This document shows, one piece after another, positions 8,430-17,443 of a stretch of DNA of 64,000 nt. A program made the translations under genes and the position numbers. Under the pieces are notes generated by a model that saw only the letters and a list, made by a program, of their open reading frames with translations, was not told the origin of the DNA and made no database searches. Source of the DNA: Pseudomonas fluorescens (GTDB taxonomy: Bacteria; Pseudomonadota; Gammaproteobacteria; Pseudomonadales; Pseudomonadaceae); NCBI RefSeq assembly GCF_001623525.1, contig NZ_CP015225.1:3410001-3474000 (forward strand), read 5' to 3'. Every line of letters starts with the position of its first letter. Within the stretch, counting starts at the first letter, position 1.

Positions 8430-9193
8430 GCCGCGAGATCCTGAAAGTCGAAAACTTGAGCATGCGCTTCGGCGGTTTGCTGGCGGTCAACGGCGTGGCC
8501 CTGACCGTGAAAGAGAAGCAAGTGGTTGCCCTGATCGGGCCGAACGGCGCGGGCAAGACCACCGTGTTCAACTGCCTGACCGGCTTCTACCAGCCCACCG
8601 GCGGCACCATCCTGCTGGACGGCGAGCCGATCCAGGGCCTACCCGGCCACCACATCGCCCGCAAGGGTGTGGTACGCACCTTCCAGAACGTGCGGCTGTT
8701 CAAGGACATGACGGCGGTCGAGAACCTGCTGATCGCCCAACATCGTCATTTGAACACCAACTTCTTTGCCGGCCTGTTCAAGACCCCGGCGTTCCGCAAA
8801 AGCGAACGCGAGGCCATGGAGTACGCCGAGTACTGGCTGGACAAGGTCAACCTCACCGAGTTTGCCAACCGTCCCGCCGGCACCCTGGCCTACGGTCAGC
8901 AACGGCGCCTGGAAATCGCCCGCTGCATGATGACCCGTCCGCGGATCCTCATGCTCGACGAGCCGGCCGCCGGCCTGAACCCCAAGGAAACCGAAGACCT
9001 GAAAGCCCTGATCGGCGTGCTGCGTGAAGAGCACAACGTCACCGTGCTGCTGATCGAGCACGACATGAAGCTGGTCATGAGCATTTCCGACCACATCGTC
9101 GTGATCAACCAGGGCACGCCCCTGGCCGACGGTACGCCGGAACAGATCCGCGACAATCCTGAAGTGATCAAAGCCTACCTGGGGGAAGCGTAA
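8426..9193 (+). CDS. livG: Branched-chain amino acid ABC transporter ATPase LivG (BraF)
   Basis: A 255-residue ABC ATPase. The Walker A motif GPNGAGKTT is at 38-46, a signature region [11 protein letters not shown] replaces the canonical LSGGQ as is normal for LivG, the Walker B is [14 protein letters not shown], and the switch histidine is in [10 protein letters not shown]. It pairs with LivF on the cytoplasmic face of LivHM. The start ATG overlaps the livM stop, and livF begins directly after its stop codon. Confidence 0.95.
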   Translation: MSREILKVENLSMRFGGLLAVNGVALTVKEKQVVALIGPNGAGKTTVFNCLTGFYQPTGGTILLDGEPIQGLPGHHIARKGVVRTFQNVRLFKDMTAVENLLIAQHRHLNTNFFAGLFKTPAFRKSEREAMEYAEYWLDKVNLTEFANRPAGTLAYGQQRRLEIARCMMTRPRILMLDEPAAGLNPKETEDLKALIGVLREEHNVTVLLIEHDMKLVMSISDHIVVINQGTPLADGTPEQIRDNPEVIKAYLGEA

Positions 9194-9895
9194 ATGCTGC
9201 AATTCGAAAACGTTTCCACCTTCTACGGCAAGATCCAGGCCTTGCACAGCGTCAACGTCGAAGTCCGCCAGGGCGAAATCGTCACGCTGATCGGTGCCAA
9301 CGGTGCCGGCAAATCCACCCTGCTGATGACGCTCTGCGGTTCGCCCCAGGCCCACAGCGGCAGCATCCGCTACATGGGTGAGGAACTGGTGGGCCAGGAC
9401 TCGTCGCACATCATGCGCAAGAGCATCGCGGTGGTGCCGGAAGGTCGTCGGGTATTTGCCCGGCTGACCGTGGAAGAAAACCTCGCCATGGGCGGATTCT
9501 TCACCGACAAGGGCGACTATCAGGAACAGATGGACAAGGTCCTGCACCTTTTCCCACGCCTGAAAGAACGCTTCACCCAGCGCGGCGGCACCATGTCCGG
9601 CGGTGAACAGCAAATGCTCGCCATCGGTCGTGCGCTGATGAGCAAACCCAAGCTGCTGCTGCTCGACGAACCGTCCCTGGGTCTGGCACCGATCATCATC
9701 CAGCAGATCTTCGACATCATCGAACAACTGCGCAAGGACGGCGTAACGGTGTTCCTGGTGGAGCAGAACGCCAACCAGGCGCTGAAAATCGCCGACCGGG
9801 CGTACGTGCTGGAAAACGGTCGCGTGGTGATGCAAGGCACCGGTGAGGCCCTGCTGACCGACCCGAAAGTGCGTGAGGCGTACCTGGGCGGTTGA
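9194..9895 (+). CDS. livF: Branched-chain amino acid ABC transporter ATPase LivF (BraG)
   Basis: A 233-residue ABC ATPase, the last gene of the liv operon. Walker A GANGAGKST is at 34-42, the signature MSGGEQQMLAIGRAL in the middle, and Walker B LLLLDEPSLGLAP after it. The ATG at 9194 follows the livG TAA with no gap; the ribosome site (gggggaag) lies inside livG. A strong terminator follows within 15 bases. Confidence 0.95.
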   Translation: MLQFENVSTFYGKIQALHSVNVEVRQGEIVTLIGANGAGKSTLLMTLCGSPQAHSGSIRYMGEELVGQDSSHIMRKSIAVVPEGRRVFARLTVEENLAMGGFFTDKGDYQEQMDKVLHLFPRLKERFTQRGGTMSGGEQQMLAIGRALMSKPKLLLLDEPSLGLAPIIIQQIFDIIEQLRKDGVTVFLVEQNANQALKIADRAYVLENGRVVMQGTGEALLTDPKVREAYLGG

Positions 9896-9907
9896 GCCTG
9901 TCGCAGT

Positions 9908-9936
9908 AAAAAAACGGCCTTCGGGCCGTTTTTTTT
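9908..9936 (+). terminator. Terminator of the liv operon
   Basis: Stem aaaacggcc / ggccgtttt around a ttcg tetraloop (9920-9923), with A-run before and T-run after, so it may work in both directions. Confidence 0.9.
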
Positions 9937-9960
9937 CGCCCGGGCCAGCCGCAATCCCCT

Positions 9961-10052
9961 GTGGCGAGGGAGCTTGCTCCCGCTGGGTCGCGCAGCGGCC
10001 CCAAGATTTTACGGTCGCTTCGCAACCGAGCGGGAGCAAGCTCCCTCGCCAC
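9961..10052. repeat. REPIN, family B (GTGGCGAGGGAGCTTGCTCCCGC type)
   Basis: Two inverted copies of the family-B REP face each other over a short spacer (gtggcgaggg at the left edge, ccctcgccac at the right). It fills the gap between the liv terminator and the buf promoter. Confidence 0.9.
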
Positions 10053-10088
10053 AGTTTTGGGGACAACCGAAAAAAATTCTACAGCCGC

Positions 10089-10172
10089 TGTAACACTCCC
10101 CCACCTCCCTTCTCTAGTTCAGCAGACCGGCGCTGACGCCGGTTCATTTCCCTGAATGACTGGAGAATCATC
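10089..10172 (+). promoter_or_regulatory. Candidate ECF-type promoter and leader of the bufferin operon
   Basis: TGTAAC at 10089-10094 and TCTCTAG at 10111-10117 are separated by 16 bases, which resembles -35/-10 elements read by ECF sigma factors. A leader hairpin (accggcg-ctga-cgccggt, 10126-10143) and the ribosome site ctggagaatcatc precede bufA1. Bufferin operons are often under ECF sigma control, but no sigma gene is present here, so this is a suggestion only. Confidence 0.35.
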
Positions 10173-10478
10173 ATGACTGCTTCGACCCGCACCCTGTCCG
10201 CCACTGCCCTGATCCTGGCCCTGGGTTCTGCCCTGAGCATGACAGCCGTCTCGACCGTCCACGCAGCCGACGACACCATGGAAAAATGCTTCGGCGTTGC
10301 CCTCAAAGGCAAGAACGACTGCGCCGCCGGCGCCGGCACCACCTGCGCCGGTACGGCAAAAATGGACTATCAGGGCAACGCCTGGAAATCGGTCCCCAAA
10401 GGCACTTGCACCACCACCAAAAGCGAAACCTCCCCGACTGGTTTCGGCCAGCTCGAAGCGTTCAAAGCCAAGTCCTGA
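10173..10478 (+). CDS. bufA1: BufA1 family bufferin-type copper metallophore precursor (DUF2282)
   Basis: A 101-residue exported precursor. The signal peptide runs to about residue 32 (STVHAADD). The mature part has four cysteines, Cys39, Cys50, Cys58 and Cys79, in the family pattern [14 protein letters not shown]...CAGTAKMDY...VPKGTC. DUF2282 proteins are now known as bufferins: ribosomally made peptides whose cysteines are modified by the BufB/BufC enzymes and which bind copper in the periplasm, and they were earlier called the gold-induced gig genes. The residues before the third Cys are TT, where many homologues have HS. It is the first gene of a four-gene operon. Confidence 0.9.
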   Translation: MTASTRTLSATALILALGSALSMTAVSTVHAADDTMEKCFGVALKGKNDCAAGAGTTCAGTAKMDYQGNAWKSVPKGTCTTTKSETSPTGFGQLEAFKAKS

Positions 10479-10505
10479 TCGCATCTGCCTGAGGCCTCTG
10501 CCACC

Positions 10506-11375
10506 ATGTTGAATACCCCATCCCTTGCCACTGATAACCGGCTGCCGCCAAGGGCAGGGCTGGGGCTCAAGAGCGAGCATTTTCGCGAGGTACTCCAGGC
10601 CCGACCGGACCTGGGCTTTTTCGAAGTGCACGCGGAAAACTACATGGTGGCCGGCGGGCCGCTTCATCACTTCCTGGGGCGGATACGCGAACAGTACCCG
10701 CTGTCGCTGCACGGTGTCGGCCTGTCGATCGGTGGGGAGGGGCCGCTGGATATCGCGCATTTGCAGCGCCTGGCTGCATTGATCGACCGCTATCAGCCCC
10801 AATCCTTTTCCGAACACCTGGCCTGGTCCAGTCACGGCCCGGTGTTCCTCAATGACCTGCTCCCCCTGGCCTACGACGAAGCGACCCTCGACCGCGTCTG
10901 CGAACACGTCGACCAGGTGCAATCCAGCCTTAAACGTACGCTGCTGCTGGAGAATCCGGCGACCTATCTGGCGTTCGAAGCCTCGACACTCGACGAGCCG
11001 CACTTCATGAGCGAAGTCATTCGTCGCACCGGCTGCGGCCTGCTGCTGGATGTGAACAACGTCTACGTTTCGTGCGTCAACCACTGCCGCGATCCACTGG
11101 CCTACCTCGACGCCCTGCCCCTGCAAGCGACCGGCGAAATCCACCTGGCCGGTTTTGCCGAAGACACCGACAGCCTTGGCGAGCGCCTGTTGATAGACGA
11201 CCACGGCGCACCCATCGACAACGCAGTCTGGCAACTGTACCTCAAGGTTCTGGCGCAGACCGGGCCGGTAGCCACCTTGATCGAGCGCGACAACCACATC
11301 CCCCCATGGGAAGTGCTGCTGGCCGAAGCGCGCCAGGCCGATCAACTGTTGAGCGCCACTGGAGCCCGGCCATGA
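10506..11375 (+). CDS. bufB: BufB, DUF692 (MbnB-like) multinuclear iron enzyme
   Basis: A 289-residue TIM-barrel protein of the DUF692 family, related to MbnB of methanobactin synthesis. MbnB-type enzymes use a di/tri-iron centre to convert cysteine to oxazolone/thioamide or thiooxazole groups. Visible metal-ligand segments are [59 protein letters not shown] and GEIHLAGF, which supply the conserved His, Glu, Asp and Asn residues. It starts 27 bases after bufA1 and ends overlapping bufC by four bases. Its likely substrate is BufA1. Confidence 0.92.
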   Translation: MLNTPSLATDNRLPPRAGLGLKSEHFREVLQARPDLGFFEVHAENYMVAGGPLHHFLGRIREQYPLSLHGVGLSIGGEGPLDIAHLQRLAALIDRYQPQSFSEHLAWSSHGPVFLNDLLPLAYDEATLDRVCEHVDQVQSSLKRTLLLENPATYLAFEASTLDEPHFMSEVIRRTGCGLLLDVNNVYVSCVNHCRDPLAYLDALPLQATGEIHLAGFAEDTDSLGERLLIDDHGAPIDNAVWQLYLKVLAQTGPVATLIERDNHIPPWEVLLAEARQADQLLSATGARP

Positions 11376-12130
11376 GCAACCAGCATGCTTTTGCCGCCGC
11401 CCTGCTCGACCCGCGCAAGGCATGTCCGCCCGGCCTGGTCAGCGCCAATGGGGCAGCCCCGGAAAGCCGTTTCGCGGTGTACCGCAACAACGTGCTCAGC
11501 TCATTGATCAACGCCCTGGCCGACAATTACCCGGTGGTGGCGCAACTGGTGGGCGAGGAATTTTTCCGAGGCATGGCTGGGGTCTACGTCCAGTCGGCGC
11601 CACCGCGAAGCCCGGTGATGAACGACTACGGGGATGATTTCGCCGGCTTCATCGAACGCTTCGAACCCGCCGCCTGCGTACCGTACCTGGCGGATGTCGC
11701 CCGACTGGAGCGACTGCACGTGCAGGCCTGGCATGCCGCCGACGCCGAGCCCATGGCCGCAGAACGGATCGTCGAGGTGCTGTCGTCCGCCACACAGACA
11801 AAGCACCTGAAGATCGGTCTGCACCCGTCACTGCGGCTGCTGCACTCGCCCTTCGCCGTGGTGACGATCTGGGCCGCCCATCAGCACGAGACACCCGTGC
11901 CGTTCGAGGCGTTTTCTGCGCAAAACGCCTTGGTGCTGCGCAACGGCCTCGAGGTGCAAGTGTTCGCGATCAATCACGCGGCCCACGGGTTCATCACCGC
12001 CCTGCAACAGGGGCTGTCCCTGGCCGCTGCCATTGAAGCCTCAATCGACCTCGACCTGGAACAGACCCTGGCGGGGCTCATTCGTCACAGCGCTATCACT
12101 TACCTCCTAGCTGAACAGGTATCCCCATGA
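11372..12130 (+). CDS. bufC: BufC, DUF2063 putative DNA-binding/RiPP partner protein
   Basis: A 252-residue protein. Its N-terminal half matches DUF2063 ([57 protein letters not shown]). The database name 'putative DNA-binding domain' reflects an old prediction; in bufferin and methanobactin-like systems the protein forms a complex with the DUF692 enzyme and helps recognise the precursor. Start codon overlaps the bufB stop and its own stop overlaps the DoxX gene (ATGA both times), so the products are probably made in fixed ratio. Confidence 0.88.
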   Translation: MSNQHAFAAALLDPRKACPPGLVSANGAAPESRFAVYRNNVLSSLINALADNYPVVAQLVGEEFFRGMAGVYVQSAPPRSPVMNDYGDDFAGFIERFEPAACVPYLADVARLERLHVQAWHAADAEPMAAERIVEVLSSATQTKHLKIGLHPSLRLLHSPFAVVTIWAAHQHETPVPFEAFSAQNALVLRNGLEVQVFAINHAAHGFITALQQGLSLAAAIEASIDLDLEQTLAGLIRHSAITYLLAEQVSP

Positions 12131-12606
12131 ACGCCCTGATTGCCGGTTTCATTCAATGGCTGGAGAAAATCCCCCACAGCCTGATCGCCTTCGTCGCACG
12201 CTTCTCGATTGCCGCGGTGTTTTGGAAATCCGGCCAGACCAAAATCGAAGGATTGGCCATCGACCTGGTCGACGGCACCTTCCAGATCGGTCTGCCGCGG
12301 CTGGCGGACTCGACCATCCCCCTGTTCAAGAGCGAATACGCCCTGCCGCTGCTGTCGCCGGAACTGGCCGCGCACCTGGCGGCCTCTGCCGAGCACGTGT
12401 TCCCGATCCTGATCCTGCTTGGCCTGGCGACGCGCTTTTCAGCGCTGGCCTTGCTGGGCATGACCTTGACCATCCAACTGTTCGTCTACCCGGACGCCTA
12501 CCCGACCCATGGTACCTGGGCGGCGGTATTGCTCTACCTGATGGCCCGTGGGCCTGGGATGTTGTCGATCGATCACTTGATAGCCAAGCGTTACACCCAC
12601 GGCTGA
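12127..12606 (+). CDS. DoxX family membrane protein of the bufferin operon
   Basis: A 159-residue inner-membrane protein with four hydrophobic segments (FSIAAVFWKSGQTK, HVFPILILLGLATRF, LALLGMTLTIQLFVYP, WAAVLLYLMARGPGMLSID) matching the DoxX family. DoxX members commonly close DUF2282-DUF692-DUF2063 operons (GigT in the gold-induced cluster). A role in redox or quinone coupling has been proposed but is not established. It is coupled to bufC by a four-base overlap. About 85 bases without notable features separate it from the convergent LysR gene. Confidence 0.88.
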   Translation: MNALIAGFIQWLEKIPHSLIAFVARFSIAAVFWKSGQTKIEGLAIDLVDGTFQIGLPRLADSTIPLFKSEYALPLLSPELAAHLAASAEHVFPILILLGLATRFSALALLGMTLTIQLFVYPDAYPTHGTWAAVLLYLMARGPGMLSIDHLIAKRYTHG

Positions 12607-12690
12607 ACACAGATCCTCTTACAGATCCCACAGGGGATCTGGACAGGTCGAAACATCCAAGCCACCCACAGGGGTTGTTCAACGGATGGA

Positions 12691-13605
12691 CTATCGCTGC
12701 AGCCGATCCAACGCCTCGCCACTGCGCTTGAACCAGTCGATCAAATAGTCGGCCAGCACCTGGGTGCGCTTGGGCAGGCCGCCCTGGTAGGGATGCACCA
12801 GGTACATTGGCATGCGCCGGGTCTGGTAATCGCGCAGCAGCCAATGCAGGCGTCCGTCAGCCAACTCTTCATGCAGCAGATACGACGGCAGACGGGCGAT
12901 TCCGGCACCGGCCAGGGCGGCTTTTTTCAGCAGGCTGTAGTGATTACTGGCGAACGGCCCTGACACCCGGACCCGCAGCAGTTCGTGTTGCTGGTGATAC
13001 AGCCATTCTTCCCGCCCGCTGTAATGGCTATTGAGCAGGCAACGGTGTTCGGCCAGGGCCTGGGGCGTCTCGGGTTCGCCATAGTGTTCGAGGTAGGCCG
13101 GGCTGGCGCAGGTCATTTCGTGCCACGCCAGCAGTGGCCGGGCCACCAATCGCTCATCGATGGCGGCGTCGGAACGGATCGCCAGGTCGAAGCCATCGCG
13201 GCTCAGGTCACGGTAACCGTTGTTGAGCTCCAGCTCGATCTGCACGTTGGGATACGTACGAGCAAACTCCATCAGCAAGCCTTCGAAGAACGTTTCGCCC
13301 AACGAAACCGGCACCGTCATACGCACCGGCCCGGAAATATCGTCCTTCAACCGAGCCAATGCCTGACGGGCCCTTTCCACCTGCACCAGCAACGCCTGAG
13401 CCTGGGGCAGCAACGCCGCCCCTGCCGCCGTCAGGCTCAAGCGCCGCGTGGTGCGTTGCAGCAACACCACCGAAAACCGCTTCTCCAGCAGGCTGATGCG
13501 CTTGGACAACTGGCCCTTGCTGCACCCCAACTGCTGGGCCGCCAGGGTGAAACTGCCGGCCTCCATCAATACGGCAAACGCCGCCAGGTCATCCATTTCG
13601 CTCAT
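12691..13605 (-). CDS. LysR family transcriptional regulator
   Basis: A 304-residue LysR-type regulator. The N-terminal winged helix-turn-helix covers residues 1-60 (DDLAAFAVLMEAGSFTLAAQQLGCSKGQLSKRI in shorter pieces), followed by a linker helix and a LysR substrate domain with GPVRMTVP and FDLAIRSD. The type resembles the regulators next to oxidoreductase genes (AaeR/DhcR-like). I chose ATG 13605 (MSEMDDLAAF), which has ggaaa eight bases upstream; a longer frame reaches 13647. It is divergent from the SDR gene, which is its probable target. Confidence 0.92.
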   Translation of the reverse strand: MSEMDDLAAFAVLMEAGSFTLAAQQLGCSKGQLSKRISLLEKRFSVVLLQRTTRRLSLTAAGAALLPQAQALLVQVERARQALARLKDDISGPVRMTVPVSLGETFFEGLLMEFARTYPNVQIELELNNGYRDLSRDGFDLAIRSDAAIDERLVARPLLAWHEMTCASPAYLEHYGEPETPQALAEHRCLLNSHYSGREEWLYHQQHELLRVRVSGPFASNHYSLLKKAALAGAGIARLPSYLLHEELADGRLHWLLRDYQTRRMPMYLVHPYQGGLPKRTQVLADYLIDWFKRSGEALDRLQR

Positions 13606-13709
13606 TGGATTGTTTCCAATTGAAAACCAAAGGTTGCCTATTAGCATGATTATCCATGGAAAGAACCTCTCTAGACTGAAAACTCATTCAACCCATTGAG
13701 GAACAGCTC
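13606..13709. promoter_or_regulatory. Divergent promoter region, LysR/SDR
   Basis: The 104-bp gap holds an imperfect 16-bp inverted repeat, gtttccaattgaaaac (13612-13627), right against the LysR ribosome site. LysR proteins normally bind and repress their own divergent promoter, so this is a candidate operator; no clear T-N11-A site stands out otherwise. Confidence 0.4.
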
Positions 13710-14309
13710 ATGAAAATCCTGTTGATCGGCGCCAACGGCACCATCGGCTCGGCCATCGATAACGAACTGTCGCCGCGCCACGAAATCATTCGGATCGGCC
13801 GCCACAGCGGTGAATTGCAGGTGGACATCAGCGACAGCACCTCGATTCGCGCCCTGTTCGAGAAGACTGGCCGTTTTGATGCCCTGGTCTGCGCCGCCGG
13901 CAACGTCACCTTTGCGCCCCTGGCTGACATGACCAAAGACAGTTTTGCCCTGGGCCTGAAAGACAAGCTGATGGGCCAGGTCAACCTGCTGCTGATCGGC
14001 CGCGAATTCGCCAACGACGGTGCCTCCTTCACCTTCACCACCGGCGTACTCAGCCACGACCCGATCAAGAGCGGTGCTTCGGCGGCCCTGGTCAACGGCG
14101 CCCTGGACAGTTTCGTGCGCGCCGCGGCAATCGAGTTGCCACGGGGCTTGCGGGTCAACTCGGTGAGCCCGAACGTATTGCTGGAAGCCATGGACAAGTA
14201 CGCACCTTACTTCCGGGGCTACAAGCCGGTCCCAGCCGTCGATGTTGCATTGGCCTACGCCAAGAGTGTCGAAGGCCTGCAGACCGGCCAGACCTATCAC
14301 GTGGGTTGA
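13710..14309 (+). CDS. Short-chain dehydrogenase family protein with atypical active site
   Basis: A 199-residue Rossmann protein. The nucleotide-binding loop GANGTIG is at residues 7-13 and CAAGN replaces the usual NNAG. Where classical SDRs carry YxxxK this protein reads SGASAALVNGALDSF, so the catalytic Tyr and Lys are missing, as in the Lin1944-like subgroup. It may still bind NADP but the reaction is unknown. The gene is divergent from a LysR regulator. Start ATG 13710 has the site gaggaacagctc. Confidence 0.88.
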   Translation: MKILLIGANGTIGSAIDNELSPRHEIIRIGRHSGELQVDISDSTSIRALFEKTGRFDALVCAAGNVTFAPLADMTKDSFALGLKDKLMGQVNLLLIGREFANDGASFTFTTGVLSHDPIKSGASAALVNGALDSFVRAAAIELPRGLRVNSVSPNVLLEAMDKYAPYFRGYKPVPAVDVALAYAKSVEGLQTGQTYHVG

Positions 14310-14341
14310 GAAACGGACGCCCGCAGGCGCGCCTGATTTCA

Positions 14342-14710
14342 TCAGGGCGCCGAAGGCTCGAGCAATGTGGGTATCAATGAAGAGGCGACCTCACGCGGCA
14401 CGCCTATCACGACCTCGGGACTTTCAATCACCCCTTTGATTGTCGCGGTACTGACCAACACACCATTGATGTACAAGCGCAGGGGCTTGTTCATTTCCTC
14501 TCGAGTAACCCTTGCCAAGCGGCGCTGGGCGTCGGGGGCAAGCGCCACCTTCAACGTCACGTTTCTCAGGTCGATGCCATCCGCACGCTTGAGATTCAAA
14601 TCGATTTCCGTGAAATCCGAAGCGGACGAAAAATGGATATCAGCCGCCATGCATTGCAACGCCGCGGTCATCCCCAAGGTTATGAACATGAATCGCTGTG
14701 TCTTTTTCAT
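14342..14710 (-). CDS. Small exported protein with SecD/SecF P1 head-like domain
   Basis: A 122-residue protein with a signal peptide (cleavage near QCMAA, residue 22). The remaining 100 residues, including NVTLKVALAPDAQRRLARVT and LYINGVLVSTATIKGVIE, resemble the P1 head subdomain of SecDF that is also found as a free-standing periplasmic protein in Pseudomonas. No membrane segments follow, so it is not a translocase subunit itself. It converges on the SDR gene with a 32-base gap and is divergent from the next lipoprotein gene. Function unknown. Confidence 0.7.
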   Translation of the reverse strand: MKKTQRFMFITLGMTAALQCMAADIHFSSASDFTEIDLNLKRADGIDLRNVTLKVALAPDAQRRLARVTREEMNKPLRLYINGVLVSTATIKGVIESPEVVIGVPREVASSLIPTLLEPSAP

Positions 14711-14882
14711 ATGCCACCCCTAGGCCAGGAACCCGCGAAGCCTACTGCATCCGCCCCCTGCCCAGGCCATCGGGATGATTCGCAATGTAACCGCGAAGAC
14801 CTTGCTGGCCCGCCAGGTTTGCCTGATGGCTTGTACTGTAGAATCAGTCTGAGTAACGTGGCGGCACTTGTCTGGAGACCCA

Positions 14883-15560
14883 ATGATGCGTGCCGCCCGT
14901 TCCCTGTTGCTTGTCGCCCTCCTCTCCATCTTCACCGGCTGCCAATTGCTCGAAGCCCCACGGCAGAGCGCGTCCCATGCGGGCCAGACTCGCATGCAGG
15001 GTGAGCTCACCGCAGCTGATGGCAAACTGGTGTTCCAGCCATGCCAGGAACAGCGCCGCTACATCGTCAACGACAGCGGCGGCACCAGCGTGCTGCAGCA
15101 GGCCGCCAGCCTGGCCGATGACCAGGGCAAACTGTTTGCCGATGTGCGCGGTCGCATCGTCTCCAGCGCAGCGGCCGGCACCGACAGTCAGTTGGACGTT
15201 GAACAGCTGTATCGCCTGGAACGCTCGGGAACGGCTTGCGAAGACATTGACTTCAAACGAGTGATCCTGCGCGCCGCAGGACACAGCCCGGAATGGACCC
15301 TCAAGGCCAGTGGCAAGGGCCTGGTGCTGGACCGCGAAGGCCAGCCGCCGCTGGCGGTGCCTTACGTCGAGGAGCAATTGGGCGATGGCCGCTTCAACCT
15401 GGGCACCGAGGCCAACGGCCAGAAAGTCGAACTCTGGGTCACACCTGCGCGTTGTGTCGACAGTGTCAGCGACAGCGTGCAACACATGAGCGCCGAGTTG
15501 CGGGTCAACGGCCAGGTCCAACGCGGTTGCGCCTACTTCGGCGGCGCGCGCGACGACTGA
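14883..15560 (+). CDS. Putative lipoprotein, COG3650-like
   Basis: A 225-residue envelope protein. The N-terminus is a lipoprotein signal with lipobox FTGC (acylated Cys20). The mature part has a first region (ADGKLVFQPCQEQRRYIVND) and a C-terminal region ending VELWVTPARCVDSVSDSVQHMSAELRVNGQVQRGCAYFGG, which resembles the COG3650 domain of small outer-membrane lipoproteins. Its paired cysteines suggest a disulfide. Start 14883 was chosen because a ggag site lies seven bases upstream; the next codon is also ATG. Function unknown. Confidence 0.75.
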   Translation: MMRAARSLLLVALLSIFTGCQLLEAPRQSASHAGQTRMQGELTAADGKLVFQPCQEQRRYIVNDSGGTSVLQQAASLADDQGKLFADVRGRIVSSAAAGTDSQLDVEQLYRLERSGTACEDIDFKRVILRAAGHSPEWTLKASGKGLVLDREGQPPLAVPYVEEQLGDGRFNLGTEANGQKVELWVTPARCVDSVSDSVQHMSAELRVNGQVQRGCAYFGGARDD

Positions 15561-15681
15561 TTGCGTGGCGTCACAGCCGCTTTAAGTGAACAGCGTTATA
15601 GGGGAACCGGCGATTGCGGCTTATAATCGCCCGCTTCAAACGCCTTGGCGCAGTTGTGCGCCCCGCGAACCGGATCCCGCC

Positions 15682-17295
15682 ATGTTACGAATCACCGAAC
15701 TCAAGCTGCCGATCGACCACCCCGAAGAAGACCTGCGTCCTGCCATCGTGCAGCGCCTGGGCATCGCCAGCGATGACCTGCTCGACTTCACCCTGTTCAA
15801 GCGCAGCTACGACGCACGTAAGAAATCTTCCGAACTGTGCTTCATCTACACCATCGACCTGACGGTGCGCGATGAAGCCAGCCTGCTGCGCAAGTTCGCC
15901 GATGACCGTAACGTCAACGAAGCGCCGGATATCAGTTACAACGTGGTAGGCCAGGCACCGGCCGACCTGAGCGAGCGGCCGATCGTGGTCGGCTTCGGCC
16001 CGTGCGGGATCTTCGCCGCCCTGTTGCTGGCGCAGATGGGCTTCAAGCCGATCATCCTCGAGCGCGGCCCGGAAGTGCGCCAGCGTACCAAGGACACCTG
16101 GGGCCTGTGGCGCAAAAGCGTGCTCAACCCCGAATCCAACGTGCAGTTCGGTGAAGGCGGCGCCGGGACGTTTTCCGACGGCAAGCTCTACAGCCAGATC
16201 AAGGATCCCAAATTCCTTGGCCGCAAGGTCCTGCACGAATTCGTCAAGGCCGGGGCTCCGGAAGAAATCCTCTATGTCAGCAAGCCGCACATCGGCACGT
16301 TCCGCCTGACAGGCGTGGTGGAAACCATGCGCGAGCAGATTCGTGCCTTGGGCGGCGAAGTACGTTTCCAGCAGCGGGTCACGGATGTGCTGATCGAGGA
16401 CGGCCAACTGGTCGGCGTCGAACTGGCCAGCGGCGAACAGATTCATTCCAAACATGTGATCCTTGCCCTGGGCCACAGCGCCCGGGACACCTTCCGCATG
16501 CTCCACAGCCGCGGCGTGTACATGGAAGCCAAGCCGTTCTCGGTGGGTTTCCGTATCGAACACCCGCAGTCGCTGATCGACAGCGCGCGCCTGGGCAAGT
16601 ACGCCGGTCACCCGAAACTTGGCGCCGCCGACTACAAACTGGTGCACCACGCCAAGAATGGTCGTTCGGTGTACAGTTTCTGCATGTGCCCGGGCGGCAC
16701 CGTGGTAGCCGCGACGTCCGAGCCGAACCGCGTCGTGACCAACGGCATGAGCCAGTATTCGCGCAACGAGCGCAACGCCAACTCCGGTATCGTCGTCGGC
16801 ATCACGCCGGAAGTCGATTATCCCGGTGGCCCTCTGGCGGGTATCGAGCTGCAGGAACGCCTGGAATCTCACGCCTTCGTCCTCGGTGGCAGTAACTACG
16901 AAGCCCCGGCGCAGTTGGTGGGCGACTTCATTGCCGGCAAGCCGTCCACGGCACTGGGCAGCGTCGAACCTTCCTACAAACCCGGGGTATCCCTGGGCGA
17001 CTTGGCCCTGGCCCTGCCGGACTTTGCCATCGAAGCCATCCGCGAGGCCCTGCCAGCGTTCGAGAAACAGATTCGCGGTTACTCGCTGCACGACGCCGTG
17101 CTGACCGGCATCGAAACCCGCACCTCGTCGCCACTGCGCATTACCCGCAACGAATCGCTGCAGAGCCTGAACGTCAAGGGCCTGTTCCCGGCCGGTGAAG
17201 GCGCCGGTTATGCCGGGGGGATTCTGTCGGCGGGGGTGGACGGGATCCGGATTGCCGAGGCCGTGGCGCGGGATATCCTTGGCCTCGAGGCCTGA
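15682..17295 (+). CDS. NAD(P)/FAD-dependent dehydrogenase, COG2509 type
   Basis: A 537-residue flavoprotein. An N-terminal domain of about 90 residues (MLRITELKLPIDHPEEDLRP) precedes the FAD-binding GxGxxG-like VGFGPCGIFAALL at about residue 100. ESNVQFGEGGAGTFSDGKLYSQIKD in the middle and the C-terminal LKGLFPAGEGAGYAGGILSAG bind the flavin. It belongs to the uncharacterised FAD-dependent dehydrogenases (COG2509). The substrate is not known. A longer in-frame start at 15586 exists, but MLRITEL at 15682 begins the conserved part. Confidence 0.88.
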   Translation: MLRITELKLPIDHPEEDLRPAIVQRLGIASDDLLDFTLFKRSYDARKKSSELCFIYTIDLTVRDEASLLRKFADDRNVNEAPDISYNVVGQAPADLSERPIVVGFGPCGIFAALLLAQMGFKPIILERGPEVRQRTKDTWGLWRKSVLNPESNVQFGEGGAGTFSDGKLYSQIKDPKFLGRKVLHEFVKAGAPEEILYVSKPHIGTFRLTGVVETMREQIRALGGEVRFQQRVTDVLIEDGQLVGVELASGEQIHSKHVILALGHSARDTFRMLHSRGVYMEAKPFSVGFRIEHPQSLIDSARLGKYAGHPKLGAADYKLVHHAKNGRSVYSFCMCPGGTVVAATSEPNRVVTNGMSQYSRNERNANSGIVVGITPEVDYPGGPLAGIELQERLESHAFVLGGSNYEAPAQLVGDFIAGKPSTALGSVEPSYKPGVSLGDLALALPDFAIEAIREALPAFEKQIRGYSLHDAVLTGIETRTSSPLRITRNESLQSLNVKGLFPAGEGAGYAGGILSAGVDGIRIAEAVARDILGLEA

Positions 17296-17331
17296 GGGGC
17301 TAATGACTCAGCCTAAGTAGACAGCATGACC

Positions 17332-17421
17332 CTGTGGGAGCGGGCTTGCTCGCGAATGCGGTACATCATTCACCGATAAGTTGACTGACTCACCGCCTTC
17401 GCGAGCAAGCCCGCTCCCACA
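17332..17421. repeat. REPIN, family A variant
   Basis: Inverted REP copies ctgtgggagcgggcttgctcgcg and cgcgagcaagcccgctcccaca face each other. They carry GGGC where the typical family-A copy has GAGC, with the matching change on the other arm, so base pairing is kept. Confidence 0.88.
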
Positions 17422-17443
17422 AAAGACCTCAGTGCCTTCAAGG

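Noticed and set aside
9961..10052. Reading the paired REPs as CRISPR repeats or as plain terminators
   Set aside because: Copies are inverted pairs scattered between genes, not spaced direct repeats, and lack T-runs; they match the REPIN pattern.
10173..10478. Small antimicrobial peptide or toxin
   Set aside because: DUF2282 pattern, signal peptide and the bufBC enzymes downstream identify a metallophore precursor.
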